Assembly: GCA_964651245.1 (NCBI GenBank)
Contig: CAZYVI010000008.1
Span: forward strand, 62,001 to 126,000
Length of the DNA stretch: 64,000 bases
Reading direction: 5' to 3'
Source of the DNA: Avedoeria sp964651245
Lineage (GTDB): Bacteria > Chloroflexota > Anaerolineae > Epilineales > Epilineaceae
Shown: piece after piece, positions 40,497 to 52,000 of the stretch
How the letters are laid out: every line of letters starts with the position of its first letter
Numbering within the stretch: the first letter of the stretch is position 1
Translations under genes and position numbers: made by a program
The notes under the pieces: generated by a model
Told to the model about the DNA's origin: nothing
The model's database searches: none
Seen by the model: only the letters and a program-made list of their open reading frames with translations

Positions 40497-43148
40497 TCAC
40501 ACCGCGTCGGCCGGACCCCCCCGCAGGCGCGCGCGGCCCCAGCCGGCGATCTCGCGCCGGTTGCCGAGGCCGAGCTTGGCCAGGATGTTAGAGACGTGCT
40601 TCTCGACGGCCTTCACGCTCACGGCCATTCGCTCGGCGATCTCGCGGTTCGTCAGGCCGTGGGTGATCCAGAGGGCGACCTCAAGTTCGCGCGGCGAGAG
40701 GCCGCTGTCGTCCGTCGCCGACAGGAGCGGCTCGCCGGCTCCGTGCGGCGGGGCGGCCGCGGACGGGGCGAGGGTCGCGGGGTGGCTGCGATCGCCTGGC
40801 CCTGCACCCGTCTCGGACAGGCGCGCCGCCACGGCCAGGGCTTCGGCCACGGCTCCCTTGAGGTCGAGCGCCACACCGGTCGCCCAGGCGGACTCGAAGG
40901 CGAAGCGGCCGAGTGCGGACCGGAGCGCCGCGATCTGGTCCTGCTGCAGACGCCGTTCGTGCGGGATCGACACCGTGCCGGTCGATTCCAGCGCCTGGAT
41001 GCCGGCTGCCGTGAGCCGGGTAGCCACCTTGAGGTCGTCGATGGAAGGGGGCACTTGCGACGTCATCGTGCGCGGCGGGGTGTTCGGGCCGCCGAACGGA
41101 CGGAGGACGGGCGTGCCGGCAAGCGAGGCGACGACGAGCAAGGCGAAGCCGATGGCCTCGGGATCCTCGTGCTCGGCGTGGATCTGCAGGCATGCGTGGA
41201 CCGTTCGAGCCGCAGACGCGATCTGGCCATCGATGTGGTCCAGCGTGGCCAAGCCCATCCGACATGTCGCGACGGCGTAGCGAAACTCGACGGCGGCGAA
41301 TCGCTCAATGGCCTGATCCAGCATCGACCGGGCGTCCGCGAACCGGCCGGCCAAGAGGGCAACGGCCGACAGAAAGAGACAGCTCCGGCCGACTTCAACG
41401 TCGTCGCCGCACTGGCGCGCCAGCACCAACGCTTCGTCCAGCTCGCTGCGAGCGCGTTTCAGGTCGCCGTCGTGGTACCAGCACAAGCCCCGGCTGTTCG
41501 CGGCGGCCACGACATCCCGCGGGCTGCCGCCCGCACGTCCGTGTTCGAAGGCTCGGGTGAAGTGGTCGCGGGCAAGGGCATGTTCGCCACGTCCGCAGGC
41601 GATGTTTCCCAGATCTCGACAGATTTGCGCGCCGCTAGCGTGATCGCCATCCGGACCGATCAGGTCCATGGCCGCAGACAAGTGCGACGCTGCCGCCTCA
41701 TGCTCCATGCGGAACTGCGCGAACAGGCCCAGCGTCCGATGCGCCTGCGCCCGGTCCATGGGCGCACCCAGTCCTGTTGCCAGCGCCTGCTCCATCCATC
41801 GGCGGCCTTCCGTCACGAACAGCTCCCGCAGCCAGAACCGACGGAGGCCGACGGCCAGCCGTACGCCCGCAATGCCGTCGTTGCCCGAGTCCAGGCTCCA
41901 CTCCAGGGCCGCCCGCAGGTTGGCCTGATCGGCGAAGAGCGCGGCCCGCGCCTCAACGAGGTCGCTTCCTGTGCCCATCAGGTGGGGCTCCAGCCGTTCG
42001 ACCAGACGCACAAGATACCAGGCATGCGCCCGTTGCAGCGCCCCAAAGTCACCCGACGCGCGAAGCTTCTCGCGGGCGAAGGCGTGCAGCACTTCGAGCA
42101 ACCCAAAGCGCGCCACGCCCGCCACCTCGCTTGTGGATCGGACGAGGCTCTTGGCGATGAGCCCGTCGAGCGCATCCAAGATGCCGTCGACGGCTAAGAC
42201 ACCGCCGCCACTTGCCGATTCGCCGTTCGCCGCGCCGCACACGGCCTCGACCGCCTCGAGCGTGAAGCCGCCGTTGAACACGCCCAGCCGCCGGAAGAGG
42301 ATCTGCTCGGCCTCCGAGAGCAGGTCGTAGCTCCACTGCATCGTCGCCGCCAGGCTGCGGTGGCGCTCCGGGCGATCGACGGCGGCGCCGCCGAGCAGGG
42401 ATAGCCGCTCGTCCACCCGCTGTAGCATGGCCGCCGGGCTGAGGACGCGCGCCCGGCCGGCCGCCAACTCGAGCGCCAGCGGCAGCCCGTCCAGTTGCCG
42501 GCAGAGCTCGACCGTGGCCCGCACGTTCCCTTCGCCGAGCACGAACGACGGATCGACGGCCTGCGCCCGATCGACGAAGAGGCCGACGGCCGGGTAGCGC
42601 CCGATCGCCGGCAGCAGTTCGCCCAGCGGTCGGTCGCCGAGCTGGTCCAGGTTCGGGAGCGGCAACGGCTCGACAGGCCAGCGCCGCTCGCCGCGCAAGC
42701 CGAGCACGGTGCGGCTGGTCACGAGGATCTTGAGCCCTGGGCAGCACTCGACGAGGGTTGACACTACCGGCGCGGCGTCCGTTACTTGCTCGAAGTTGTC
42801 GAGGATAAGGAGCATCGACCGGTCGCCGATCGCTGCGGCGAGAGCGCCGGCGAGTGCGGGACCGCGCTCCGCGGCAACGCCGAGCACCTCGGCGATGGCC
42901 GGGGCGACGAGGTCGGGTACGGTGATCGCGGCCAGTTCGACGAACCAGACGCCGTCGCTGAAGACGTCGAGAACGTCGTGCGCCACGGCCAAGGCGAGCC
43001 GCGTCTTGCCGATGCCGCCCGGGCCGGTGAGGGTCAGCAGGCCGGAATTGTCGTCGGTGAGCGCCGCCCGGAGGCGCTCGCGGTCGCCCTCTCGGCCGAA
43101 TAGGGTCGTCCGGTCGATGTGCAGGTTGTGGGTTGCGTTGACGCCCAC
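40497..43148 (-). CDS. LuxR-type regulator with NB-ARC-like ATPase and TPR-like repeats
   Basis: 883 residues from a GTG start. The N-terminal STAND/AAA ATPase has Walker A G-P-G-G-I-G-K-T near 43-50 and Walker B 'MLLILDNFEQV' near 110, with 'ILVTSRTVLGL' and 'LCRQLDGLPLALELAA' as in AfsR/LuxR-family ATPases. The middle 350 residues are helical repeats ('AHRTLGLFAQFRMEHEAAASHLSAAM'). The C-terminal 65 residues are a LuxR/FixJ HTH ('LSPRELEVALWITHGLTNREIAERMAVSVKAVEKHVSNILAKLGL'). It is a signal-integrating transcription factor; its ligand is unknown. The only gene reading the same way just downstream is the 28-residue ORF. A YCII/DGPF gene lies upstream behind a terminator. Confidence 0.93.
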   Translation of the reverse strand: MGVNATHNLHIDRTTLFGREGDRERLRAALTDDNSGLLTLTGPGGIGKTRLALAVAHDVLDVFSDGVWFVELAAITVPDLVAPAIAEVLGVAAERGPALAGALAAAIGDRSMLLILDNFEQVTDAAPVVSTLVECCPGLKILVTSRTVLGLRGERRWPVEPLPLPNLDQLGDRPLGELLPAIGRYPAVGLFVDRAQAVDPSFVLGEGNVRATVELCRQLDGLPLALELAAGRARVLSPAAMLQRVDERLSLLGGAAVDRPERHRSLAATMQWSYDLLSEAEQILFRRLGVFNGGFTLEAVEAVCGAANGESASGGGVLAVDGILDALDGLIAKSLVRSTSEVAGVARFGLLEVLHAFAREKLRASGDFGALQRAHAWYLVRLVERLEPHLMGTGSDLVEARAALFADQANLRAALEWSLDSGNDGIAGVRLAVGLRRFWLRELFVTEGRRWMEQALATGLGAPMDRAQAHRTLGLFAQFRMEHEAAASHLSAAMDLIGPDGDHASGAQICRDLGNIACGRGEHALARDHFTRAFEHGRAGGSPRDVVAAANSRGLCWYHDGDLKRARSELDEALVLARQCGDDVEVGRSCLFLSAVALLAGRFADARSMLDQAIERFAAVEFRYAVATCRMGLATLDHIDGQIASAARTVHACLQIHAEHEDPEAIGFALLVVASLAGTPVLRPFGGPNTPPRTMTSQVPPSIDDLKVATRLTAAGIQALESTGTVSIPHERRLQQDQIAALRSALGRFAFESAWATGVALDLKGAVAEALAVAARLSETGAGPGDRSHPATLAPSAAAPPHGAGEPLLSATDDSGLSPRELEVALWITHGLTNREIAERMAVSVKAVEKHVSNILAKLGLGNRREIAGWGRARLRGGPADAV

Positions 43149-43210
43149 GGATCCAGCCCGCGATGGTACGTGGTTCGCGTATCAGGCAGGATAACGTAGC
43201 GGGCAGAGGC

Positions 43211-43247
43211 GGCCAAGGGGGCGTCTGTCGTGGTTGCCCCCTTGGCC
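43211..43247. terminator. Perfect 12-bp terminator hairpin
   Basis: GGCCAAGGGGGC (43211-43222) and GCCCCCTTGGCC (43236-43247) pair perfectly. It lies 30 nt past the stop of the DGPF/YCII gene and before the LuxR-type gene, insulating the two. Confidence 0.7.
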
Positions 43248-43276
43248 GTCGAGGCAGTGCTCCACCCTCTGGCCCC

Positions 43277-43708
43277 CTACACCCCCTGCTGCGCCTCCAC
43301 CTGCGCCCGCAGCCGCTCCTCTTGGGCCTGCAGCTCCGGCGTGTACTCGGCGCCGAAGTCCTCAGCCTCGAAGACCGGTCGGATCTCGATCACCGAGTCC
43401 TCGAGCATCGGGTTCGGGCAGCGCTTGACCCACTCGATCGCCTCGTCCATCGAGCGCACCTGCCACAGCCAGAAGCCCGCCACGAGCTCCTTGGTCTCGG
43501 CGAACGGGCCGTCGACGACGGTCCGCTTGGGGCCCGAGAACAGGACGCGGGCGCCCTTCGAGCTCGGGTGGAGCCCTTCGCCGGCCAGCATGATGCCGGC
43601 CTTCACCAGCGCCTCGTTGTAGTTGCCCATGTCGGTCATCAGCTGCTCGCTGGGCATGACGCCCGCCTCGCTGTCGGCCGTGGCCTTGACGATCACCATC
43701 ACGCGCAT
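43277..43708 (-). CDS. YCII-related (DGPF) domain protein
   Basis: 143 residues with AGGAGA upstream of ATG at 43708. The family signature is clear: 'MRVMVIVKATADSEAGVMPSEQLMTDMGNYNEALVKAGIMLAGEGLHPSSKGARV' followed by V-D-G-P-F-A-E-T-K-E-L-V-A-G-F-W-L-W near 70. DGPF proteins are the usual cotranscribed partners of ECF42 sigma factors; the one visible sigma factor of that type is 5.7 kb away on the same strand. Function is unknown; YciI relatives are dehydrochlorinase-like or stress-linked. Confidence 0.92.
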   Translation of the reverse strand: MRVMVIVKATADSEAGVMPSEQLMTDMGNYNEALVKAGIMLAGEGLHPSSKGARVLFSGPKRTVVDGPFAETKELVAGFWLWQVRSMDEAIEWVKRCPNPMLEDSVIEIRPVFEAEDFGAEYTPELQAQEERLRAQVEAQQGV

Positions 43709-43903
43709 CTTCGTTCTCCTGGTCGTTGGGGTTCGGGGGCGAGGCCGCGATCTCGGCCGCTATCCATGCGTCGAACGGCGCGACGCGCAATCGACACGAT
43801 GGGCGACGACATCGCGAAATTCGTCGACGTTCGTCCGCCGCCTCGGTCGCACCGGCGATGCGCCCCACCTCCCGCGCCGTTGCGCCCCGCCGGCGCGCCG
43901 GCG

Positions 43904-44944
43904 CTATTCCGCCCGCGCCAGCCGCGCCGCGATGCGGCGGGCCATGCCGCGGCGGCGCGGATCGAGGTCGAGCTGGTGGGCGCCGTACTGCAGCAGGATG
44001 CGATCGCTCTCGGTCAGCGGCTCGGTGCGGGCCGTGATCTCGTCGATGACGCCCCGGAAGTAGGTGCCCCAGTCGGGCCGGCGACCGTCGATGTCGTCGA
44101 AACCGTAGGCGTGCGCCAGCGTCCACGAGCCGAAGACGCCGCCGGCGCGGGCGCCGACGTGCGGGTCGGCGGCCAGGGCTGCTACGGCGCGGCCCACGAA
44201 GCACGGCGTCTCCGACTGCGCGAAGTGACGGTCGGCGGCGACGGCGTCGCGCCAGTTGGCCTCGGTGACGCCGAAGTGGGCCAGGACCGCCTCGGAGCGC
44301 AGGAAGCCCGGCGTCACCGTCAGCGCGGTGACGCCGGTGCCCGCCAGGTCCTTGGCCATGCTGTAGCCGAGCCGGATCGTGGCCAGCTTCGCGAGGTCGT
44401 AGAAGAGCGTCCCGCGGTAGCCGTAGAAGTCGCCGTCGGTGACCTCGACGATGAGCCCGCTGCCCTGGGCCACCATGAGCGGTGCGCCGTGACGGGCGGT
44501 GATGACATGGGTCCAGACGGCCGACTCGAGCATCTGACGGCCCTTGGCTAGATCGAGGCACCAGAACGGCGTGTCCCACTCGGTGAGCGGGTCACCGCCC
44601 CAGATGTCGTTCACCAGCACGTCGAGCCGACCGAGGTCGCGCGCCACGCGCTCGAACAGCGCGATCACCTCGGCTTCGACGCCGTGGTCGACCCGCACTG
44701 GCACGCCGATGCCGCCCGCGGCATCGACGAGGGCGGCGGTCTCCTCGATCGTCTCGGGGCGACCGTCGGCGGTCGCCGACGACGACCGTCCGGCGGCGCG
44801 GCTGCTGCGGCCGGTGCACACGACGGTGGCGCCGGCCTCGCCGAGCATCCGCGCGATGCCGCGCCCGGCCCCGCGCGTCGCGCCGGCGACGACGGCGACG
44901 CGGCCGGCGAGGGGGCGGGGGTGGGTCGTGGTCGTCGCGGTCAT
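43904..44944 (-). CDS. Short-chain dehydrogenase/reductase
   Basis: 346 residues from ATG at 44944 with a TACAAT box 6 nt before it. The Rossmann motif is 'GATRGAGRGIARMLGEAG' near 21-38, the adenine Asn motif 'DVLVNDIWGG' near 108 and the catalytic Y-D-L-A-K near 178. The protein is longer than a classical SDR (about 250), with 70-80 extra residues at the C-terminus. Substrate unknown. An in-frame start 43 codons earlier gives an Arg-rich extension and is rejected. A 195-bp gap downstream of it (43709-43903) holds nothing I recognise. Confidence 0.9.
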   Translation of the reverse strand: MTATTTTHPRPLAGRVAVVAGATRGAGRGIARMLGEAGATVVCTGRSSRAAGRSSSATADGRPETIEETAALVDAAGGIGVPVRVDHGVEAEVIALFERVARDLGRLDVLVNDIWGGDPLTEWDTPFWCLDLAKGRQMLESAVWTHVITARHGAPLMVAQGSGLIVEVTDGDFYGYRGTLFYDLAKLATIRLGYSMAKDLAGTGVTALTVTPGFLRSEAVLAHFGVTEANWRDAVAADRHFAQSETPCFVGRAVAALAADPHVGARAGGVFGSWTLAHAYGFDDIDGRRPDWGTYFRGVIDEITARTEPLTESDRILLQYGAHQLDLDPRRRGMARRIAARLARAE

Positions 44945-44950
44945 GGCGCC

Positions 44951-44956
44951 ATTGTA
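44951..44956 (-). promoter_or_regulatory. -10 box of the SDR gene (leaderless)
   Basis: Minus-strand TACAAT six bases before the ATG at 44944. Confidence 0.55.
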
Positions 44957-45030
44957 GCGTCGCCGCTCCGCGCCGCCCGCCGGCCCCTGGACAGCTGTCG
45001 CGCTCCCCTGCCGCGCCCGGCGGGCCGGAC

Positions 45031-45061
45031 TTGACCCGCGTCGGCCGCGGTGCGCTATAGT
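45031..45061 (+). promoter_or_regulatory. glmS promoter
   Basis: TTGACC (45031-45036) and TATAGT (45056-45061) with a 19-bp spacer. Transcription from here would give a leader of about 480 nt before the glmS ATG. Confidence 0.5.
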
Positions 45062-45420
45062 GCCGCCGTCCACAGCTCACCCGGTTGCCCGCCAGGAGCC
45101 GCCGCGCCCGCCACCCCACGCCCCGGTCCCGCGCCGACCGCCATCGAGCAGCCAAGCACCAGGGCTCTCCCAATCGCCCTCCCGCGCGCCGATGCGCCCG
45201 TCGCGATCGTCCCGATCCGACGGCCCTGTCGGTCCGTGCGCCGGGCACCCCGCGGCGGGTAGCGGCCGACGACGGGGCGGGTGGAGTCGACGAGGTGGAG
45301 GTTCCCGGACGCGCCGGGCTAACCCGCGGGCGGTGGCCGCGGCCGGAGACCCGGCAGCGGACGCCGCGACGGCGATGCGGACAGCGTCGCCGGCGGGGAA
45401 CATTCGACAGATCGGTGGAT

Positions 45421-45549
45421 GCCTCCTGGGCTGGCACGGCCCAAGGTCTGCTCTCCTGAACCCACAAGCCGCCGCCAAAGCCGCCGGGCGACCGGCGGGA
45501 CAACGCGGTCGGCAGTGCGTGCGACACCGAACCGCATCAGGAGAGCACC
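45421..45549 (+). ncRNA. Candidate cis-regulatory RNA in the glmS leader (SD-masking structure)
   Basis: TGCTCTCCTGA at 45449-45459 is the exact complement of TCAGGAGAGCA at 45537-45547, the ribosome-binding site of glmS. Between them is a 7-bp stem closed by a GCGA (GNRA) tetraloop (CCGCCGG 45481-45487 / CCGGCGG 45492-45498). A G-rich stem CCTGGGC...GCCCAAGG precedes the anti-SD at 45425-45446. Such a layout can switch the ribosome site between masked and free. Whether a ligand, protein or temperature acts on it is unknown. It does not look like the self-cleaving glmS ribozyme. Confidence 0.5.
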
Positions 45550-47397
<1,848 letters not shown>

Positions 47398-47489
47398 GCC
47401 GCCAGCGCCGCCTCGCCGGCCGCCCGGCCGCGCGCCGATAGGCGGCCGCTCTGGACGGCGAGCGCCCGGAGCGCAGGCTCCGGATCGTC

Positions 47490-48767
47490 GTGCTCGGGCC
47501 GTTCGGCCTGGGGCCCAAGATGACGATCCGGCGCCGCGCCCTGCCCGCGGCCCGGGCGCTCGCCGCGCGCGGCCACACCGTGACGCTGCTGCTGCCGCCA
47601 TGGCACACGCCCGACATGGCCGGCCGGGCCTGGGACGACGCACCGGGCGTGCGCGTCGTCCTGGTCTCGCTGGCCGGGCTGCGCCTGCCGGTCGTCGGGC
47701 ACCTCGTGGTGGCGGCACGGATGGCGCGCTTGGCCCGCGCGCTGCGGCCCGACGTCGTCCTCGCCTGCAAGCCCAAGGCGTACGGCGGCCTGGCGCTGAC
47801 GCTGCTGTGGTGGCTGCGCCGGGCGCGCCTCGGCCCATCCGCGGCGCTCGTCGTCGACAGCGACGACTGGGAGGGGCCGGGCGGCTGGAACGACCTCGAG
47901 CGCTACAGCCGGCTTCAGCGCGCGTTCTTCGCTTGGCAGGAGCGCTGGGGGCTGAGCCACGCCGACCAGGTCACCGTCGCCAGCCGCGCCCTCGAGGGCC
48001 TGGTCTGGGCGCTGGGCGTGCCGCCGGCGCGGGTGACGTACCTGCCCAACGCCGTCGACGACAGCGCGGCAGCGGGGGAGGAGGCCGCCTCCCCCGCGAC
48101 CGAGGCCGTTCCGGAAGCCGACCGTGGCGATCGCGTCGGCAGCGCCACCGCAACCCGCCCGCCGTCGCTGCTGCTCTACACCCGCTTCTTCGAGTTCGAC
48201 CTCGCCCGCCCGCTCGACGTCATCGCGCGGCTCCGGGCGCGCCTGCCGGGCGCGCGGCTCGTCGTGGCCGGCGCCGGGTTGTTCGGCGAGGAGCGCCGGT
48301 TCGCCGCCCTGGCCGCGGAGCGCGGCCTGGCCGACGCCGTCGACGTCCGCGGCTGGGTCGACGCGGCCGGCGCGGCCGCGGCGCTGGCCGCGTCGGATGC
48401 GGCGCTCTACCCGTTCGACGACACCCTCGTCAACCGCACGAAGTCGCCGTTCAAGTTGCTCGAGCTCATGGCCGCCGGGCTGCCGGTCGTCGCCGACGCC
48501 GTCGGCGAGCTGCGCGAGGTGATCGTCGATGGCGCGAGCGGCCGCCTCGTGCCGCCCGGCGACGCGGCGGCGATGGCCGACGCCGCGGCCGAGGTGCTGG
48601 CCGACCCGGCGCTGCGCGCGCGCCTCGCCGACGGTGCGCGGGCGCGGATCGCGGCCGGCTACCGCTGGTCCGCTATGGCCCCGGCGCTCGAGGCGGTCTT
48701 CGTCGCGGCGCTCCGGGTGCGCGCCGCGACCGCCGCGCGCGCACGCAGCGTCGTCCATCGGCCATAA
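47490..48767 (+). CDS. GT4-type glycosyltransferase
   Basis: 425 residues from GTG at 47490. The frame is open 16 codons further upstream (to a stop at 47439), where a CTG at 47451 would restore the first beta strand (L-R-I-V-V-L-G-P-F); that start is possible but non-standard. GT-B fold with a C-terminal nucleotide-sugar site: 'LLLYTRFFEFD', then 'VAGAGLFGEE', and E-x7-E-like 'KSPFKLLELMAAGLPVVAD' near 313-330. An Ala/Glu-rich insert links the halves (about 190-215). Cytoplasmic or membrane-peripheral; it transfers a sugar to glycolipid or polysaccharide. Donor and acceptor unknown. It lies 92 bp downstream of glmS, which supplies amino-sugar precursors. Confidence 0.85.
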   Translation: MLGPFGLGPKMTIRRRALPAARALAARGHTVTLLLPPWHTPDMAGRAWDDAPGVRVVLVSLAGLRLPVVGHLVVAARMARLARALRPDVVLACKPKAYGGLALTLLWWLRRARLGPSAALVVDSDDWEGPGGWNDLERYSRLQRAFFAWQERWGLSHADQVTVASRALEGLVWALGVPPARVTYLPNAVDDSAAAGEEAASPATEAVPEADRGDRVGSATATRPPSLLLYTRFFEFDLARPLDVIARLRARLPGARLVVAGAGLFGEERRFAALAAERGLADAVDVRGWVDAAGAAAALAASDAALYPFDDTLVNRTKSPFKLLELMAAGLPVVADAVGELREVIVDGASGRLVPPGDAAAMADAAAEVLADPALRARLADGARARIAAGYRWSAMAPALEAVFVAALRVRAATAARARSVVHRP

Positions 48768-49017
48768 CCAGGGCCGAGGCTGCGGCGTCACAACACCCGG
48801 AAGCGGGCGGCCCGGTGCCGGCTGGCGGCGGACCGCGCCTGGCGCTACGCTTACGACAACCCCCCCACCGGCCGTCCCCCACCGCCGCCGGGAAGTCCGA
48901 TCACGCGCCGCGCCGCACCGGCGAGCGCAGCCGCCGGCCGAGCCGCCCCCGCTCCGGCCGCGCGCGGGCCCCCACGCCCCGGGCACGGGCCGCCGATGCC
49001 AGAGGAAGAGAGCCACC
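48768..49017. other. 250-bp spacer before the NHL-vWA genes
   Basis: GC-rich, Pro/Arg-like composition in all frames. It holds the AGGAAGAG site before the next ATG. A CTACGCTTACGAC stretch near 48842 is a weak -10 candidate. Nothing else recognised. Confidence 0.4.
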
Positions 49018-52000
49018 ATGCCCGGTCCGTTCCTGCCCACCCGCCGGCCGTGGATGCGCCGGGCGTTGCCCGTCGTCGCCGCCACGCTCGTCTTGGCGCT
49101 CAAGCCCGCGCCGGCGCCGCCCGGCGGCGCGACGGCGCAGGCCCAGGCGCTGCAGAGCTGGGCGCTGACCGAGTCGCGCGCGGCCGGCTTCGCGGCGGGC
49201 GGTCTGCTCCAGGCGGGCGGCATCGCCGCCGCGCCGGGTGGGCGGTTCTACGTGGCCGACACCGGCCACCACCGCATCGCCGTGATCACGCCCGATGGGA
49301 GCGTCGAGCGGGCGTTCGGCCGCTTCGGCAACGGGCCGGCCGAGCTCAACCAGCCGCGCGACGTAGCGTTGAACGCCGGCCGCGACCGCGTCTACGTCGC
49401 GGACCGCGCCAATCGGCGGCTGGCCGTCTTCACGCTGGGCGGCGATCCGATCGGCGAGTGGCTGTCGGCGGTCGACGGCCAGGCGTTCGTGCCGCACGCG
49501 GTGGCGGTGGCGCCCAACGGCGATGTCTACGTCCTGTCCGACGGCTCGCGGCGCGTCGAGCGCTTCACGTGGGACGGCGCCTGGCTGGACGGCTTCGGCG
49601 GCGCCGGCGGCGCGCCCGACCAGTTGGCCGGTCCCAACGAGCTGGCCGTCACGGCCGACGGCCGCGTCCTCGTCGCCGACACCGCCGGCGTGCCTGGCGA
49701 AGACCGCACCGTGCCGCTCGGCCGGCTGTCGGTCTTCTCGGCGGGCGGCGAGCTGCTGACGCGGCTGGCGTTCAAGGGCGTTCGCGACGTCGCCGTTCAT
49801 CCCGACACCGGCGCGGTCTGGGTGCTGCACAACGGCCCCTCGGGCGATCGCGACCAGATCACGGTGCTCGACGCGGCGCTCGTCCAGACCGACGTCGTGT
49901 CGAGCGACATGCTGCCCGAGGCCGAGCGGTTTGCCCCGTCCGACCGCCTAGCGCTGAACACCGGCGGCCGACTGGCACTGACCGGCGGGGCCACGGGCGA
50001 TCCCGGCCGGCCGCTGCAGGGCCTCCGCCAGTACGCCACCGGCCGCGGCCTGCCCACGCTCACCGTCACCACGCTCGCCGATCCGCTGGCGGGCGACCGG
50101 ATGCTCGAGCCGGTGGCCATCGACGTCGCCGCCGACGGCCAGCTCTACGCCGCCGAGCGCGATCTCGGGATCGTGCGGCGCTATGCGGCCGACGGCGCGT
50201 TCGACCGCACCTTCCCCAGCCTCGGCGCCGACGAGATCGCCGTCGTCCCCGGCGGCGACCTCGTCGTCGGGGCCAGCGGCGGCGCCTACGCCGTGCGGCT
50301 GGACACCGCGGCCGGCCGCGAGCGCTGGCGCTGGACGTGCGACTGCCTCAACGGCTTCGGTCTGGCCGCCACCGCCGATCGGCTCTACGCCACCTCGGCG
50401 CTGTCGGGCTCGCTGCTGGCCTACGATCCGTCCGGCTTGGCCCCGACCGGCCGGTTCGCCGTCGCCCAGCCCGGCTACGCCTGGCCGCTCGACGTCGACC
50501 TGGGCCCCGACGGGCGGCTGTACGCCGCCGGCGGCGAGCGCGGCGACGTGGCGGTCCTCGACGCCGCCACCGGGCAGCACCTGGGCGGCTGGCCGATCGG
50601 GGGCGGCGGGCCGCACCGGATCAGCGTCGGCCCGGACGGCACGGTGTTCACGCTGCGCTTCGACGGCAGCGTGGCCGCGTGGGCGCCCGACGGTACGCCG
50701 ATCGCGTCGTGGCCGGTGGCGCCGGCGGCCGGCTTCGGCTACGCCGTGCCGGCCGACCTGGCGGCCGGGCCGCTCGGCCGGGTCTACGTCGTCGACGCGG
50801 CGTCGCGGGCGATCCTGGTCTACGACCCGCAGCCCGGCGCGCCGGCCACGCCGACGCCGGTGCCCGCGCCGCCATGCAGCGTGACCGGCGACAAGACGGC
50901 CCGGCCGGCCCAAGTCGTCCTCGGCCAGCCGGTCACGATCGACCTGACGCTCGACCTGCAGTGCCGCGGCGGCGTTGCGCCGGCCAGCGAGATCATGCTC
51001 ATCGTCGACCGCTCGAACTCGATGGCCGGCGTCAAGCTCGCCGCGGCCAAGGCGGCTGCCGACAGCTTCGCCGCCTCGCCGAGCCTCGACCTGGCCACCC
51101 ATCGGCTCGGGCTGATCTCGTTCTCGGACATCATCTCGCTCGATGCGCGCCTCACCCACGATCGCGCCGCCGTGCGCGCCGCGGTCGCCGACATCCAGCA
51201 CACCGGCAACACCGACCTGGCGACGGCGCTGCGCCGCGGCACCGAGCACGTGCTGGCCGCGGGCCGGCCGGATGCCCGGCCGGTGCTGCTCCTGATGACC
51301 GATGGCAAGCCCAGCCGCCTCGGCCAGCCCTACGTCGACACCGTCGTCGAGGCCGCCCGCGCCAAGGCGCGCGGCGCCCTGGTCTTCACGATCGGGCTGG
51401 GCGACACGATCGAGACCGACCTCCTGGTCGCCGTCGCCGGATCGTCGAGCCGCTACTTCGCCGCGCCGCGCCCCGACCAGCTGGGCTCGATCTACACCGA
51501 GCTGTCACAGACGGTGGGCGGCGTCGTGGCCACCGACGTCCGCGTCGTCGACGGTCTCGGCGCCGACGTGGCCTACGTGCCCGGCTCGGCGTCGCGCGGC
51601 GGCGCCCCCAGCGGTGGCGACGTCGTCTGGACGCTGGGCGCGCTGCCGAGCGGCACCGTCACGCTGTCGTTGCAGGTGACGCCGGGTCGACTGGGCCGGA
51701 TCCCGACGAACACGCGCGCCACCGCCAGCTACACCGCCGCCGGCCAGCGCTACACGTTCGAGTTCCCGGTGCCCGAGGTCGAGGTCGTGGCGGCGCCGAC
51801 GGCCACGCCGACGCCCACCCCGACCCCGACGCCGCGCGTCACCGGACCGTCGACGGTCTATCTGCCGATCGTCGAGCGCAACCACTGCCAGCCCGACGAC
51901 GCCCGGCTGGGGGTCGAGATCGTCCTGGTCGTCGACACCTCGTCGTCGATGGCCGGCGCACCGATCGATGCCGCCAAGGCCGCCGGCCGGCTGTTCGTCG

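Larger units (their letters stand above)
44945..45549. other. 605-bp region holding the glmS promoter and long leader
   Basis: A gene-free stretch between divergent SDR and glmS genes. It contains the SDR -10 box, a TTGACC...TATAGT promoter for glmS at 45031-45061, and about 480 nt of GC-rich leader that I cannot match to the glmS ribozyme consensus, tmRNA, SRP RNA or RNase P by eye. Confidence 0.7.

Noticed and set aside
45062..45549. Self-cleaving glmS ribozyme upstream of glmS
   Set aside because: I could not find the conserved core or cleavage-site sequence by eye; the leader has instead a Shine-Dalgarno-masking arrangement. A covariance-model search would settle it.
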